From positions 496,001 through 560,000 of the forward strand of contig CALMNL010000006.1 in NCBI GenBank assembly GCA_937868765.1: DNA of 64,000 nucleotides, in the 5' to 3' direction. Below the pieces are notes generated by a model, which did no database searches, was not told the origin of the DNA, and was given only the letters and a program-made list of their open reading frames with translations. Below are positions 34,262-44,011 of this stretch, in pieces. This stretch comes from an uncultured Desulfatitalea sp. Lineage in GTDB: Bacteria; Desulfobacterota; Desulfobacteria; Desulfobacterales; Desulfosarcinaceae. Both the position numbers and the translations under genes were made by a program. The first letter of the stretch is position 1; each line of letters starts with the position of its first letter.

Positions 34262-35903
34262 ACTGATCCCATTGGGAGGATTGGGTGAGATCGGTTTGAA
34301 CATGATGGCCGTAGAATATCGAGATACCATGTTCGTGATCGACGTGGGCCTGATGTTCCCCGAAGATTACATGCTGGGGGTCGATTTCGTCATCCCGGAC
34401 ATGAGTTATCTGAAACAGAACGTCAAAAAAGTTGCCGGTATCATCTTGACCCATGCCCATGAGGATCACATCGGCGCCTTGCCTTACTTGCTCAAGGATG
34501 TACGGGCTCCCGTATTTGGCACACCTTTTACCCTGGGGCTGGTGCAGCATAAGCTGGAAGAGTTCGACCTGATGGGGAATACGGCCCTGCATGCCATCCA
34601 CCCCCGGGAAACGCTGAAGATCGGTCCCTTCGCGCTGGAATTCATCCGGGTCAACCACAGCGTGGTGGATGGGGTGGGCGTCGCCATTCGCACCCCCTAC
34701 GGGACGATTATCCACACCGGCGATTTCAAATTCAGCCATACCTGCATCGAGGGTATGGCCACTGACGTGAGCCGCTTTGCCCGCTATGGAGAAGAAGGGG
34801 TTCTGGCACTGCTTTCCGACTCCACCAACGTGGAGAGCCCCGGCTATACGGTTTCCGATTGCGAGATCGGTGAATCGCTGTCCGTGATCTGCCAACGCTG
34901 TCAGGGGCGTATCATCATAGCATTGTTCGCCTCCAACATCGGCCGCATTCAGCAGATCGTGGATATCGCCAGCGCCACCGGGCGCAAGATTCTCTTCAAC
35001 GGCCGCAGCATCGAAGTCTCGGTGCACATCGCCCGTCAGCTGGGCTACTTGCGTATTCCCGCCGGCATGGAGATCGACATCGATCACCTCAACAGCTATC
35101 CCGACGAAGAAACCATCATCATCACCACCGGCAGCCAGGGAGAGCCCATGTCGGCCCTGGCCCGCATGGCCGCGGGCAACCATCGTCAGATCAAGATCAA
35201 GAACGACGACACCGTGATTTTGTCGTCCAAGTTCATCCCCGGCAACGAGAAAGCCATCACCAACATCATCAATGCCCTGTTCCTGTGCGGCGCCGATGTC
35301 ATTTACGAAAAAATCGCCCGGATTCATGTGTCGGGTCATGCCTTCCAGGAAGAGCTCAAGATGATGATGCGCCTGACCCGGCCCAAGTATTTCATCCCCA
35401 TCCACGGCGAATATCGGCACCTGGTGCAGCACGCCCGGCTGGCCGAAAAGGAAGGCATCGCCAAGGAGAACATCTTGCTGGCACAGAACGGGCAGGTGAT
35501 CACCTTCGGCCCCCACGGCGCGAGTCTGGGCGAAGAGGTGGATACCGGCCGGCTGCTCATCGACGGCAAAGGCATTGGCGATGTCGGCCGCAGCGTGCTC
35601 AAGGAGCGGCGCATGCTCTCCGAAGAGGGCATGGTGGTGGTCAATATGGCCTTCGACGAAGACACCGGCGTGATCATCTATGGACCGGACGTGGTTTCCA
35701 AGGGATTTGTCTTCGAAACCGAGACCGGCCACCTGCTGGACGATGCCCAGTGCGTCATCCTGGAAATCGTCGAGGACGTTCCGTTCGAGGTGCCTAATCG
35801 TGCGGAAATCATCCGCGCCCGCGTGCAGACCGCTTTGCGGCAGTACTTTTTTTTCACCATCGGGCGGCGGCCCGTGATCATGCCATTTATTTTGGAAGTA
35901 TAA
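34254..35903 (+). CDS. rnj: Ribonuclease J
   Basis: 549 residues. The GTG at 34254 is 6 nt behind GGAGGGG, better placed than the GTG at 34248. Metallo-beta-lactamase motif HAHEDHIGALPY (HxHxDH), HTGDFK, SDSTNVE, and the beta-CASP domain with SGHAFQEEL and PIHGEYRHL. A C-terminal domain completes the typical RNase J length. The enzyme has endo- and 5'-3' exonuclease activity in RNA maturation and decay. It is coupled to plsC. Confidence 0.93.
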   Translation: MLKLIPLGGLGEIGLNMMAVEYRDTMFVIDVGLMFPEDYMLGVDFVIPDMSYLKQNVKKVAGIILTHAHEDHIGALPYLLKDVRAPVFGTPFTLGLVQHKLEEFDLMGNTALHAIHPRETLKIGPFALEFIRVNHSVVDGVGVAIRTPYGTIIHTGDFKFSHTCIEGMATDVSRFARYGEEGVLALLSDSTNVESPGYTVSDCEIGESLSVICQRCQGRIIIALFASNIGRIQQIVDIASATGRKILFNGRSIEVSVHIARQLGYLRIPAGMEIDIDHLNSYPDEETIIITTGSQGEPMSALARMAAGNHRQIKIKNDDTVILSSKFIPGNEKAITNIINALFLCGADVIYEKIARIHVSGHAFQEELKMMMRLTRPKYFIPIHGEYRHLVQHARLAEKEGIAKENILLAQNGQVITFGPHGASLGEEVDTGRLLIDGKGIGDVGRSVLKERRMLSEEGMVVVNMAFDEDTGVIIYGPDVVSKGFVFETETGHLLDDAQCVILEIVEDVPFEVPNRAEIIRARVQTALRQYFFFTIGRRPVIMPFILEV

Positions 35904-35978
35904 TTGCAGAAGGCCGTCTCAGGTTCAAGTGTCAGACCTTAGGCGGCGGCGACGGCCGGATCTCACGGAAGAGTGGCA

Positions 35979-38150
35979 ATGCGTAAGGAAATTACCGGCA
36001 TACTCCTTTTCTTTCTGGTCATCTTTACCCTGATCAGCCTGCTTTCGTATCACTCGGCCGACCCATCTATCCACAGCGTGGGCACGGCAGGGGCGGTGCA
36101 TAACCTTTTTGGGACCCTGGGCGCCCAGGTGGCGGGCGTGCTGGTGGGGCTCTTCGGATTGGGCGCATTCTGGCTACCGGTGCTGCTGCTTCTGGCCAGC
36201 ATCCAGGTTTTCAGTGCCCAGTCGCGCCACAGCCTGGCCAACATCGCCGCCGGCGGTCTGCTGTTGCTCTTGACCACCGGGGCCTTGCTGGCCTTCAAGC
36301 AGAACAGCTACGATCTTTTGGGCAGCCGTTTCTCGGCCGGCGGCATGATCGGGCTGCCGCTCAAAGATTTTCTGGTAGAATATGCCAATTTCACGGGGGG
36401 ACTGATCATCATCGGCATTTGTTGGCTGATCGGCTTCATCATGGCCACAGGGTTCTCGCTGGTCGCCTTTTATCAGCGCTGCCAGTTGGCCTGGGCACGG
36501 GTTGCGGATCGGTTCACAACCGTCTTCGTCAAATGGCGCGAACGACGAACCAAGGCTCAGAAGCGGGTCCGGACAATCAAAGCCAAAGCCCAGGCGCCTC
36601 CCAAGGAGATCGAGATCAATGCGCCGGCCATCCGGACGCCGGCCAAGAAACCCGCACCACCCCAGCAGAAGTTGTTTGACTTCATGCGCGACGAGAGCGG
36701 TTTTCAGCTGCCCTCCATCTCTTTTTTGGATGACCCCGAAGAACGGCCGGTTTCAGTCAACGAAGACAATCTGTTGGCGCTCTCCAAACAATTGGAGAAG
36801 AAGCTGGAAGATTTCGGCGTGCACGGCGAGGTGGTGGCGGTCACCCCCGGCCCGGTGATCACCACTTTCGAATACGCACCGGCACCGGGCGTCAAGATCA
36901 ACAAAATCGTCAACCTGTCCGACGATCTGGCCCTGGCGCTGCGGGCCATCAGCGTGCGTATCGTGGCCCCCATTCCGGGAAAGGCCGCCATCGGCATCGA
37001 AGTGCCCAACGCCGACCGCGAGACTGTCCGTTTCAAGGAGATCGTGGCCTCCGGAGCTTTCGAAAAATCCAAATCCAAGCTCACCCTCTGCCTGGGCAAG
37101 GATATCGTGGGCCATCCGGTGGTCGCGGCCATGGACAAGATGCCGCATCTGCTCATCGCCGGGGCCACCGGAGCGGGTAAAAGCGTGGCCCTGAACACCA
37201 TGATCTGCAGTTTTCTCTATAAGGCCACGCCCGATGAGGTCAAGCTGATCATGGTCGACCCCAAGCGCATCGAGCTGTCGGCCTATGACGGCATCCCGCA
37301 TTTGATTACACCGGTGGTCACCGACGCCAAAAAAGCCACCAATGCCCTCTTCTGGGCGGTGAAGGAGATGGAGCGGCGCTACGAATTGCTTTCCCAGAAG
37401 AAGGCGCGCCACATCAGCCAGTACAACCAGAAGCTGGAGCGCGAGCCGGAGGCCGGCAAATCCGAAGGTGAAGGGGCGCCGCCCGAACCCCAGAAACCGC
37501 TGCCCTATATCGTCATCATCATCGACGAACTGGCCGACCTGATGATGGTGGCTTCCCGGGATGTGGAAGTGGCCTTGACCCGTCTGGCGCAAATGGCCCG
37601 GGCTGCCGGCATCCACCTGATCCTGGCCACCCAGCGGCCCTCGGTGGATGTGCTCACCGGGATTATCAAAGCCAACTTTCCCACCCGCTTGACCTTCCAG
37701 GTATCTTCCAAGACCGATTCGCGCACCATTATCGATGCAAACGGCGCCGAAAACCTGCTGGGCATGGGCGACATGCTTTTTTTACCGCCAGGCACCGGAA
37801 AGCTTCAGCGTATTCACGGTGCCTATATCTCCGAGGCTGAACTGGGCCGGATCATCGAGTTCCTGAAGCAGCAGAAGCCACCCGAATACGACCATGCGGT
37901 CGTAGAGGCGCCCAAGGACGAGAAGGGTGAAGATGAAGAGCGCGAGTATGACGAGCGCTATGACGATGCCGTCGCCCTCGTGGCCCGCACCGGGCAAGCT
38001 TCCATTTCAATGATCCAGCGCCATCTGCGCATCGGGTATAATCGTGCCGCTCGTATCGTGGAGATGATGGAGCAGGAGGGCGTGGTCGGCCCATCGGATG
38101 GCGTCAAGCCCAGGGAAGTGCTGGTGCGCAACCTGGATGATATGCCTTGA
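35979..38150 (+). CDS. ftsK: DNA translocase FtsK/SpoIIIE
   Basis: 723 residues from ATG 35979 (GGAAGAG upstream; GTG 35973 is less likely). Four membrane helices in the first about 160 residues, a short basic and Pro-rich linker, then the motor domain with Walker A GATGAGKS (about 395-402), Walker B IVIIIDELADLM and LILATQRPSVDV, and a C-terminal winged-helix gamma domain (about 655-715) that reads KOPS-type sequences. It pumps chromosome ends through the division septum. The linker is short compared with E. coli FtsK. Confidence 0.96.
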   Translation: MRKEITGILLFFLVIFTLISLLSYHSADPSIHSVGTAGAVHNLFGTLGAQVAGVLVGLFGLGAFWLPVLLLLASIQVFSAQSRHSLANIAAGGLLLLLTTGALLAFKQNSYDLLGSRFSAGGMIGLPLKDFLVEYANFTGGLIIIGICWLIGFIMATGFSLVAFYQRCQLAWARVADRFTTVFVKWRERRTKAQKRVRTIKAKAQAPPKEIEINAPAIRTPAKKPAPPQQKLFDFMRDESGFQLPSISFLDDPEERPVSVNEDNLLALSKQLEKKLEDFGVHGEVVAVTPGPVITTFEYAPAPGVKINKIVNLSDDLALALRAISVRIVAPIPGKAAIGIEVPNADRETVRFKEIVASGAFEKSKSKLTLCLGKDIVGHPVVAAMDKMPHLLIAGATGAGKSVALNTMICSFLYKATPDEVKLIMVDPKRIELSAYDGIPHLITPVVTDAKKATNALFWAVKEMERRYELLSQKKARHISQYNQKLEREPEAGKSEGEGAPPEPQKPLPYIVIIIDELADLMMVASRDVEVALTRLAQMARAAGIHLILATQRPSVDVLTGIIKANFPTRLTFQVSSKTDSRTIIDANGAENLLGMGDMLFLPPGTGKLQRIHGAYISEAELGRIIEFLKQQKPPEYDHAVVEAPKDEKGEDEEREYDERYDDAVALVARTGQASISMIQRHLRIGYNRAARIVEMMEQEGVVGPSDGVKPREVLVRNLDDMP

Positions 38151-38286
38151 CACCGCAGAAGGTACTCCCCCGACTGCTTCAAAAAATATCCTTCGACCAA
38201 AACACCGTCTGGGGACGCCCTTGAAGTGCCCTCAGCCTTCATGTAAATCTTGCCTGGCGGTAAATCATCGAAGGGGGATTTCTATA

Positions 38287-38904
38287 ATGTGCGAAGATTT
38301 TTCGTTTGCAGAGCAAATCAAAGGCTTTTTAGACCCGGAGGAGGGGACCCGGTTGTACGATACAGCCCTGGATGCGGCCCAGACAGGGCCCTGCCTCGAA
38401 GTCGGCAGTTACTGCGGCAAATCCACCTTCTACCTGGGGCTGGCCTGCAAAAGAAGAGGGGGTATTCTTTTTTCCATCGACCACCACCGAGGTTCGGAAG
38501 AACAGCAGCCGGGTGAGGAGTATTTTGATCCCTCCCTTTTCGATGCCCGAGCCTATGCCATCGATACCTTCCACCACTTTCGGCACACGCTGCTGCGCGC
38601 CGATCTGGAAAAAAACGTAGTGCCCATCGTGGCCGCATCTGCCGTGGTGGCACAGGCATGGAACACCCCCCTTAGCATGGTCTTCATCGACGGCGGGCAT
38701 GCCTATGAGACAGTGCGCCAGGACTACGAAGGATGGGCTGTGCATTTAAAAAAGGGTGGATATTTATTGGTCCATGACATCTTCAAAGATCCCGCCCAAG
38801 GCGGCCAGGCGCCCTATCAGATTTACCAGATGGCACTGGCTTCAGGCCTTTTCGAAGAATTGCCCATGACCCGAACCTTGGGGGTGTTGCGGCGCCGGTC
38901 CTGA
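38287..38904 (+). CDS. Class I SAM-dependent methyltransferase (Methyltransf_24 type)
   Basis: 205 residues, with a GGGGG-type ribosome site. The SAM site GPCLEVGSYCGKSTFYL is clear, followed by FIDGGHAYETVRQDYEGW and GGYLLVHDIF, the pattern of the Methyltransf_24 family found in glycan and cephalosporin-type methyltransferases. The substrate is unknown. It is at the left edge of a small group with a second methyltransferase and a glycosyltransferase on the opposite strand. Confidence 0.8.
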   Translation: MCEDFSFAEQIKGFLDPEEGTRLYDTALDAAQTGPCLEVGSYCGKSTFYLGLACKRRGGILFSIDHHRGSEEQQPGEEYFDPSLFDARAYAIDTFHHFRHTLLRADLEKNVVPIVAASAVVAQAWNTPLSMVFIDGGHAYETVRQDYEGWAVHLKKGGYLLVHDIFKDPAQGGQAPYQIYQMALASGLFEELPMTRTLGVLRRRS

Positions 38905-38960
38905 ACGAACCGGAGGACGTACTGAAGCGACGAAGCATCTCATTGCGAGCCTGCCGCCTG

Positions 38961-39683
38961 CTATTCGGCAACGACGGGTTTCCGAAAGTACAACACGACG
39001 CTTTTGCCCATGAATGGATTGAGCCAGCGTTCCATGGCGCGGGTCAAGCGGGGCTTTCGCATCATGTCCCACACCAGGAAGCGATGGTAAAGCCTTACCG
39101 GCCAGAGATCCTCCCTCTGCACGCCCAACAGGCATTTTAGCCACCAGAAGGGGGTGTGCAGAGCATGGGCGAAATGGGTGTGCCAATGGCAGACCCCATG
39201 GGATTCCACCTGGCGCAGCAGTTGATCGGCTTTGTAGATACGGATGTGGCCGCCCGGCAGGCGGCGATATTCAGCTGAAAGTCGCCAGCAGAGCGCCTCG
39301 GGCCATTCCCGCGGCACGCTCACCACCAATGGACTTCCAGGCTTGAGCACACGTACGATTTCTCCCATTGCCGATTGATGATCGTCGACATGTTCCAATA
39401 CTTCCGAGCAGATCACCAGGTCGAAGGATGCGTCCCCGAAAGGAAGATGATTGATATCCGAAGCGGTGAGGCTCCAGCATCCATTGCCATGAGCCCCCAG
39501 TTGGTCGTGGTATTGGAGGCGTGATCGGGCTTTGGTCAGATCGTCGAAATTGGCGTCGGCACCGACCACGACGGCTTTTTCCAGGGCATAGGCTGCGGCT
39601 ACATGGCGTCCGGAACCACAGCCGATATCCAGGATGCGACTGCCCGCGGGCAGTTGAAGACACTTAAAATCGACGGTAATCAT
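38961..39683 (-). CDS. Class I SAM-dependent methyltransferase (Methyltransf_11 type)
   Basis: 240 residues. Motif I is ILDIGCGSGRHVAAA, and motif post-I ends in ADANF. FDLVICSEVLEHVDD is motif II, and ALRVLKPG-like VRVLKPGSPLVVSVP is motif III. The C-terminus has an aromatic region typical of glycan-linked methyltransferases. Its start lies within the last 20 bp of the glycosyltransferase gene, so translation is probably coupled and the acceptor may be the glycan made by that enzyme. Confidence 0.85.
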   Translation of the reverse strand: MITVDFKCLQLPAGSRILDIGCGSGRHVAAAYALEKAVVVGADANFDDLTKARSRLQYHDQLGAHGNGCWSLTASDINHLPFGDASFDLVICSEVLEHVDDHQSAMGEIVRVLKPGSPLVVSVPREWPEALCWRLSAEYRRLPGGHIRIYKADQLLRQVESHGVCHWHTHFAHALHTPFWWLKCLLGVQREDLWPVRLYHRFLVWDMMRKPRLTRAMERWLNPFMGKSVVLYFRKPVVAE

Positions 39684-41097
39684 GGATGGTCTGAATGTAG
39701 GCGGCCACGGTCTGTCGTGCCGCGGCTTCCCAGGTGAAATGAGTCATGACGCGTTCATAGCCGATTCGGCTCATGGCTGCGGCCAGCTGGGGATCATCGC
39801 AAACCCGGGCGATCGCGGCTGCCAAGGCGAGGTGGTCGCCGGGAGGGACCAGCAGCCCTGCATCTCCGACCACCTCGGGCAAGGCGCCGCCCGTGGTGCT
39901 GATCACCGGTACACCGCATGCCATGGCTTCACCGGCGGGAAGCCCGAAACCTTCATATAGCGAGGGCACCACCGCGACCCAGGCGCGGGCATATTGATAC
40001 AGATACTCCTCCTGGGGAATCCGGCCCGTGAAGTGGATGCGGGCGCCAATCCCCAGCTGTCGGATCAATTCGAAAATGGGGCTCTTCTCCTTGGGCATAC
40101 CCACCACCACCAGCTGGAGGTTGGGGTGTGTCGGCAGCAGGTGCGCCACGGCTCGCAGCAATATGTGCAGTCCCTTCAGGGCGATATCCGAGCTGTTGGT
40201 GACCATCAGGCGGTAAGGCTCACGCGCAACACCCGGCAAGGGATGGAAATTTTCGGTATCGATGCCGTTGGGGACCACGCTGAATCGTTCGGCTGGAATT
40301 CGGAACTCGCGGCGAATGTCATCCCGGGCGCACGCCGAGACCGTGATGATGCGCTTCAATTTAGGGGCAACGCGCTTTTGCATCCCGATGAAACTGTACC
40401 AGCGCAGATGCTTGGCCTTTTTCCAAAGTTTGGTCTCGGCCTGAACGGCCAGGTCCCGGTCCACGGTGATCGGGTGGTGAATGGTCGCCACCAGGGGCAT
40501 GCGCCGCGAAAGGCCCCAGATGCCGTAAGACAGGCACTGGTTGTCGTGCAGGATGTCGTAAGCGTTGTGCTCCTTGAGCAGGCGAAAGGCCCGTAACCCG
40601 AAAGTGAGCGGTTCGCTGAATCCCATGGTGGAAACGCCGATCCATTCAATCAGGTTGATAGGATCGGACAACTCCCGCACGCTGGGGGTGCGAAAAAGAT
40701 CTTCCGGATTGTATAGGTCGAGGCTCGGCAGTGCATGCAGGCGGGCGCCATTGTTCAATATGGGGTAGGGCGGTCCGGAGATCACGTCCACCGAGTGGCC
40801 CAGCTTGCAGAGCGCGTGGCTCAGATGGCGCACATAAACCCCCTGGCCGCCGCAGTGAGGGTTGCTGCGGTAACTGAGCAAGCCGATGCGCAAGGGGCGG
40901 TCCGTTAATGCGCATGACTTTGAAGAGGGGGAAATGGCGGGCACGGCATCACCAAGGTTTCTGCTGAAATTTGATCGTACAAGCGCTTTTCGAGCCGAAT
41001 CAGATATCCCGGAAGACAATTCTGGGTCAAGTATTTTGTTGGTCCGAAGAATCCTGCATAACCAGAGCCCAACGCTTGCATCTCGATTGCAAAGCAT
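39664..41097 (-). CDS. Glycosyltransferase family 4 (GT-B fold)
   Basis: Up to 477 residues from ATG 41097; recognisable sequence starts at about residue 69 (LRIGLLSYRSNPHCGGQGVY), so an internal start such as GTG 40944 is possible. GT4 features: the GGQGVYVRHL glycine loop, PNGIDTENFHP, and the nucleotide-sugar motif PSLYEGFGLPAGEAMACGVPV with its EX7E pair. It transfers a sugar, probably to an envelope or lipid-linked glycan. Its start is 38 bp from the start of the divergent HMG-CoA-lyase-like gene, so the promoters must overlap. Confidence 0.87.
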   Translation of the reverse strand: MLCNRDASVGLWLCRILRTNKILDPELSSGISDSARKALVRSNFSRNLGDAVPAISPSSKSCALTDRPLRIGLLSYRSNPHCGGQGVYVRHLSHALCKLGHSVDVISGPPYPILNNGARLHALPSLDLYNPEDLFRTPSVRELSDPINLIEWIGVSTMGFSEPLTFGLRAFRLLKEHNAYDILHDNQCLSYGIWGLSRRMPLVATIHHPITVDRDLAVQAETKLWKKAKHLRWYSFIGMQKRVAPKLKRIITVSACARDDIRREFRIPAERFSVVPNGIDTENFHPLPGVAREPYRLMVTNSSDIALKGLHILLRAVAHLLPTHPNLQLVVVGMPKEKSPIFELIRQLGIGARIHFTGRIPQEEYLYQYARAWVAVVPSLYEGFGLPAGEAMACGVPVISTTGGALPEVVGDAGLLVPPGDHLALAAAIARVCDDPQLAAAMSRIGYERVMTHFTWEAAARQTVAAYIQTIHDYRRF

Positions 41098-41135
41098 GCG
41101 AGTATGGGACCCAGGCCATTTTATTGGAGCGGTCC

Positions 41136-42062
41136 ATGTCTCTCCCGCATGCTGTCCAAATTACCGAAGTCGGGCCACGTGATGGCCTGCAGATGGAATC
41201 TCGCGTCTTACCCACCGCCGAAAAACTCGACTTGATCGCCGGGCTGGTTTCGGCCGGCCTGAAGGCTATCCAGGTGGCGGCTTTCGTTCATCCTGAAAAA
41301 GTGCCGGCCATGGCCGATGCCGAGGCACTGGTTGCGGCGTTGCCCCGAATCGATCAAATAGAGTACAGCGCCTTGACGTTGAACCTGCAAGGCGTGGTCC
41401 GCGCCTGCCGAACCGCTATCCCCTGGATCGAGATTTCGCTTTCGGCCCATGAAACCCACAGTCGTCGCAATACCGGCCTATCCACCGGAGAGGCCCTCAG
41501 CCAGAGCGGCCCGATGAGCGCCAAGGCCCTGGCGGCCGGGCGCAAAGTGAGAGCGAGCATTCAGTGTGCCTTCGGTTATGCGGAACCCGGAGATGTCGAT
41601 ACCGCGCTGGTGGTCGAACTGTCCGCGCGACTGGCAGGGCAGGGGGCACATCAGCTGGTGCTCGCCGACACCACCGGCCTGGCGGCCCCGCCGACGGTGC
41701 GGCACCTGCTGGATGCAATCCTGCCTGTGGCCGGTGTTGTCCCGGTGGGGCTTCACCTGCACGATACCCGCGGCCTGGGATTGGCCAATGTCGTGACCGC
41801 GCTGGAAATGGGCATCTCTCATTTTGATGCATCCCTCGGCGGCCTTGGCGGATGTCCGTTCATTCAGGACGCGGCCGGCAATATCGCCACCGAGGATCTC
41901 ATCTATCTGTGCCAAAGGATGGGAATCGAGACCGGCCTCGAAATGGGCCGGATGGCCGTATTGAGCCGACATCTATCCAAATTATTCGGCCGGCCGCTGC
42001 CCGGTAAGCTGTACCGTCTTGGGCCTGCCGCCATGGGGTCGGCGCCGACCGAAGACGTTTGA
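41136..42062 (+). CDS. Hydroxymethylglutaryl-CoA lyase family protein
   Basis: 308 residues with GGAG before ATG 41136. DRE-TIM-barrel features: EVGPRDGLQ with the metal-binding Asp (about 11-19), HLHDTRGLGLAN with the His ligands, and GLGGCPF, whose Cys is the catalytic residue of HMG-CoA lyases. It would cleave HMG-CoA to acetoacetate and acetyl-CoA, in leucine or ketone-body type catabolism, or a related 3-hydroxy-acyl-CoA. No other leucine-degradation genes are nearby. Confidence 0.85.
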   Translation: MSLPHAVQITEVGPRDGLQMESRVLPTAEKLDLIAGLVSAGLKAIQVAAFVHPEKVPAMADAEALVAALPRIDQIEYSALTLNLQGVVRACRTAIPWIEISLSAHETHSRRNTGLSTGEALSQSGPMSAKALAAGRKVRASIQCAFGYAEPGDVDTALVVELSARLAGQGAHQLVLADTTGLAAPPTVRHLLDAILPVAGVVPVGLHLHDTRGLGLANVVTALEMGISHFDASLGGLGGCPFIQDAAGNIATEDLIYLCQRMGIETGLEMGRMAVLSRHLSKLFGRPLPGKLYRLGPAAMGSAPTEDV

Positions 42063-42212
42063 AAATCGCTTTTTCCCATCAAGTTCCGGACAAAGCAGCC
42101 GATACAACAAATTGAGTCGTCACCGTCGCATCCTCCCCAAGATGATGCATAGGGGCATCTGCGGCGCATTGGGCTTAAAACCGTTTTTTTGATTAGGTTT
42201 CCAGGTACCCGA

Positions 42213-43805
42213 ATGAGTGTCGAAGATAAAGAGACAATCCTGTTCGTCGATGACGAAGAAAGCATTATCGACATCGCCTATACCTATTTTACGGGGCGTG
42301 GCTATCGCGTGCTCACCGCGAACAATGGGAAGGAAGCAGTCGAGCTTCTCACGTCGCGCCATGTGGATTGCTGTTTTACCGACATCAACATGCCGGAGAT
42401 GGACGGTCTGGAACTGGCCGAGCACATCCGCAATTATGACAACACCATACCCGTGATCGTCATGACCGGGTATCCCTCCCTGGACAACACGATCCAGACG
42501 TTGAAAAACGGAGTGGTGGATTTTCTGGTCAAACCGGTCAACCTGCAGCAAATGGAATTGTGCATCCAGCGGGTGCTGCGTGAACGGCGGCTGTTCATCA
42601 AGAATATCATTCTGAGCAAAGAGGTGGAGGGCAAAGCCCAGCTGGAAAAGCTCAACGCCGAGCTGATTTATAAGGTAGAAGAGCTGAACATTTTGAACCG
42701 GATCATGACCGACTTTTCCGCTTTGCGCGAAAGCAGTGACATTTTCAAGCAGTTGGTGGATCTTGCGGTTGAGATCGTGGATGCGGACGCTTCCTGTTTC
42801 TACCTCTTGAGCGATGCTTCCAACCATCCGCTGCCCATTGCCATGGCCGGCGAACAATGGGCCGCGTTCCCGGTGTCAGGCAAGTCCAGAACCGCCGGCG
42901 AAGCGGTCCCCACAGTTCCGGACAAAATCCGCGACCTGATCAGAGAAGTGGTCGAGGATGATCAGCCCTTGATCATTGCCGCCAACAACGGCTGCCAACG
43001 CGTGCCCCAGAGCGTTCTTTCCTGCATGCTGGTGCCGTTGAAGATCCGGACCCGCATTCTGGGCGTCCTGATGGCCGGTATTTACCGGGGTGAACGGCGC
43101 TTTAACGAAAAAGATTTGTACTATCTCGATTTCATGAGCAAAAAGGCCTCTACGGGCATCGAAAACCTGGCCTTGTACGAAAATATTTACAACAACCTGC
43201 TGTCGACCCTCTATGCTTTTGTAAAAGCCATCGAGGCCCGCGATCCCTACACCAAACAGCACTCGAGTCGGGTCACGCTGATTGCCAGCACCCTGGCCAA
43301 AGCACTCGGCTGTTCAGATGAGGAGCGTGAGATTCTGAATGTTTCTGGTTTGTTGCATGACATCGGCAAGATCGGCATCCGGGATGCGATTTTGCTCAAA
43401 CCCGGCCGCCTGGACGCCGAAGAGTACCGTATCATTCAGCAGCATCCGGTAATCGGTTGTGAAATCATGGGGCAACTGGGGCTTTGGACCCGGGAAAAGC
43501 AGATCGTTCGGCACCATCATGAACGCTTTGACGGCAAGGGCTACCCGGATCGCCTGGCCGGGCAGCAGATTCCGCTGCTGGCCCGCATTCTCAGTGTGGC
43601 CGATGTATACGACGCCATTGCCTCGGACCGTGCCTATCGCGAACGGATGCCCGAGTCCAAAATCCTCGAGATCATGTACGGCGGCGCCGGAACCCAGTTC
43701 GATCCCGACATCATCGATGTCTTCCGTCAGCTTTACCAAACCGGAGAGCTGATCAGGGTGCTGGCCGAAGATCCCCACGAAGCCAGCAACGCGGTCAACG
43801 GTTAA
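42213..43805 (+). CDS. Response regulator with GAF-like and HD-GYP domains
   Basis: 530 residues. The receiver domain (about 8-122) has the acidic pair in FVDDEE, the phosphoacceptor Asp in CCFTDINMP and Lys in FLVKPV. A coiled segment follows, then a GAF-like domain (about 170-325), and an HD-GYP domain (about 335-515) with LLHDIGKIGI and HHHERFDGKGYP, the complete signature of c-di-GMP phosphodiesterases. It probably degrades c-di-GMP in response to a two-component signal. The cognate kinase is not adjacent. Confidence 0.93.
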   Translation: MSVEDKETILFVDDEESIIDIAYTYFTGRGYRVLTANNGKEAVELLTSRHVDCCFTDINMPEMDGLELAEHIRNYDNTIPVIVMTGYPSLDNTIQTLKNGVVDFLVKPVNLQQMELCIQRVLRERRLFIKNIILSKEVEGKAQLEKLNAELIYKVEELNILNRIMTDFSALRESSDIFKQLVDLAVEIVDADASCFYLLSDASNHPLPIAMAGEQWAAFPVSGKSRTAGEAVPTVPDKIRDLIREVVEDDQPLIIAANNGCQRVPQSVLSCMLVPLKIRTRILGVLMAGIYRGERRFNEKDLYYLDFMSKKASTGIENLALYENIYNNLLSTLYAFVKAIEARDPYTKQHSSRVTLIASTLAKALGCSDEEREILNVSGLLHDIGKIGIRDAILLKPGRLDAEEYRIIQQHPVIGCEIMGQLGLWTREKQIVRHHHERFDGKGYPDRLAGQQIPLLARILSVADVYDAIASDRAYRERMPESKILEIMYGGAGTQFDPDIIDVFRQLYQTGELIRVLAEDPHEASNAVNG

Positions 43806-43860
43806 CGCGGCTGCCCGAAAATTCCTCATCCATGGCGACACCCTCCTTCCAGGTATCGTT

Positions 43861-43889
43861 TTGACCTGAACACCGATTTGGATTATATC
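43861..43889 (+). promoter_or_regulatory. Sigma-70 type promoter of the cell-wall gene group
   Basis: TTGACC (43861-43866), a 17-bp spacer and TATATC (43884-43889). The transcript would begin near 43896, about 115 nt before the first gene of the 44,012-48,564 group. Confidence 0.5.
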
Positions 43890-44011
43890 AGCCTGGTTTG
43901 AATCCGTTGGGCGCCATGTGCCCGGGCCCACGGTGCATCTCATGGTGCCGGCGCATGTTGCCATATTGGCGCCGGGACAAGGACCGCCGGACAGGTTGGT
44001 TATTACAGACG

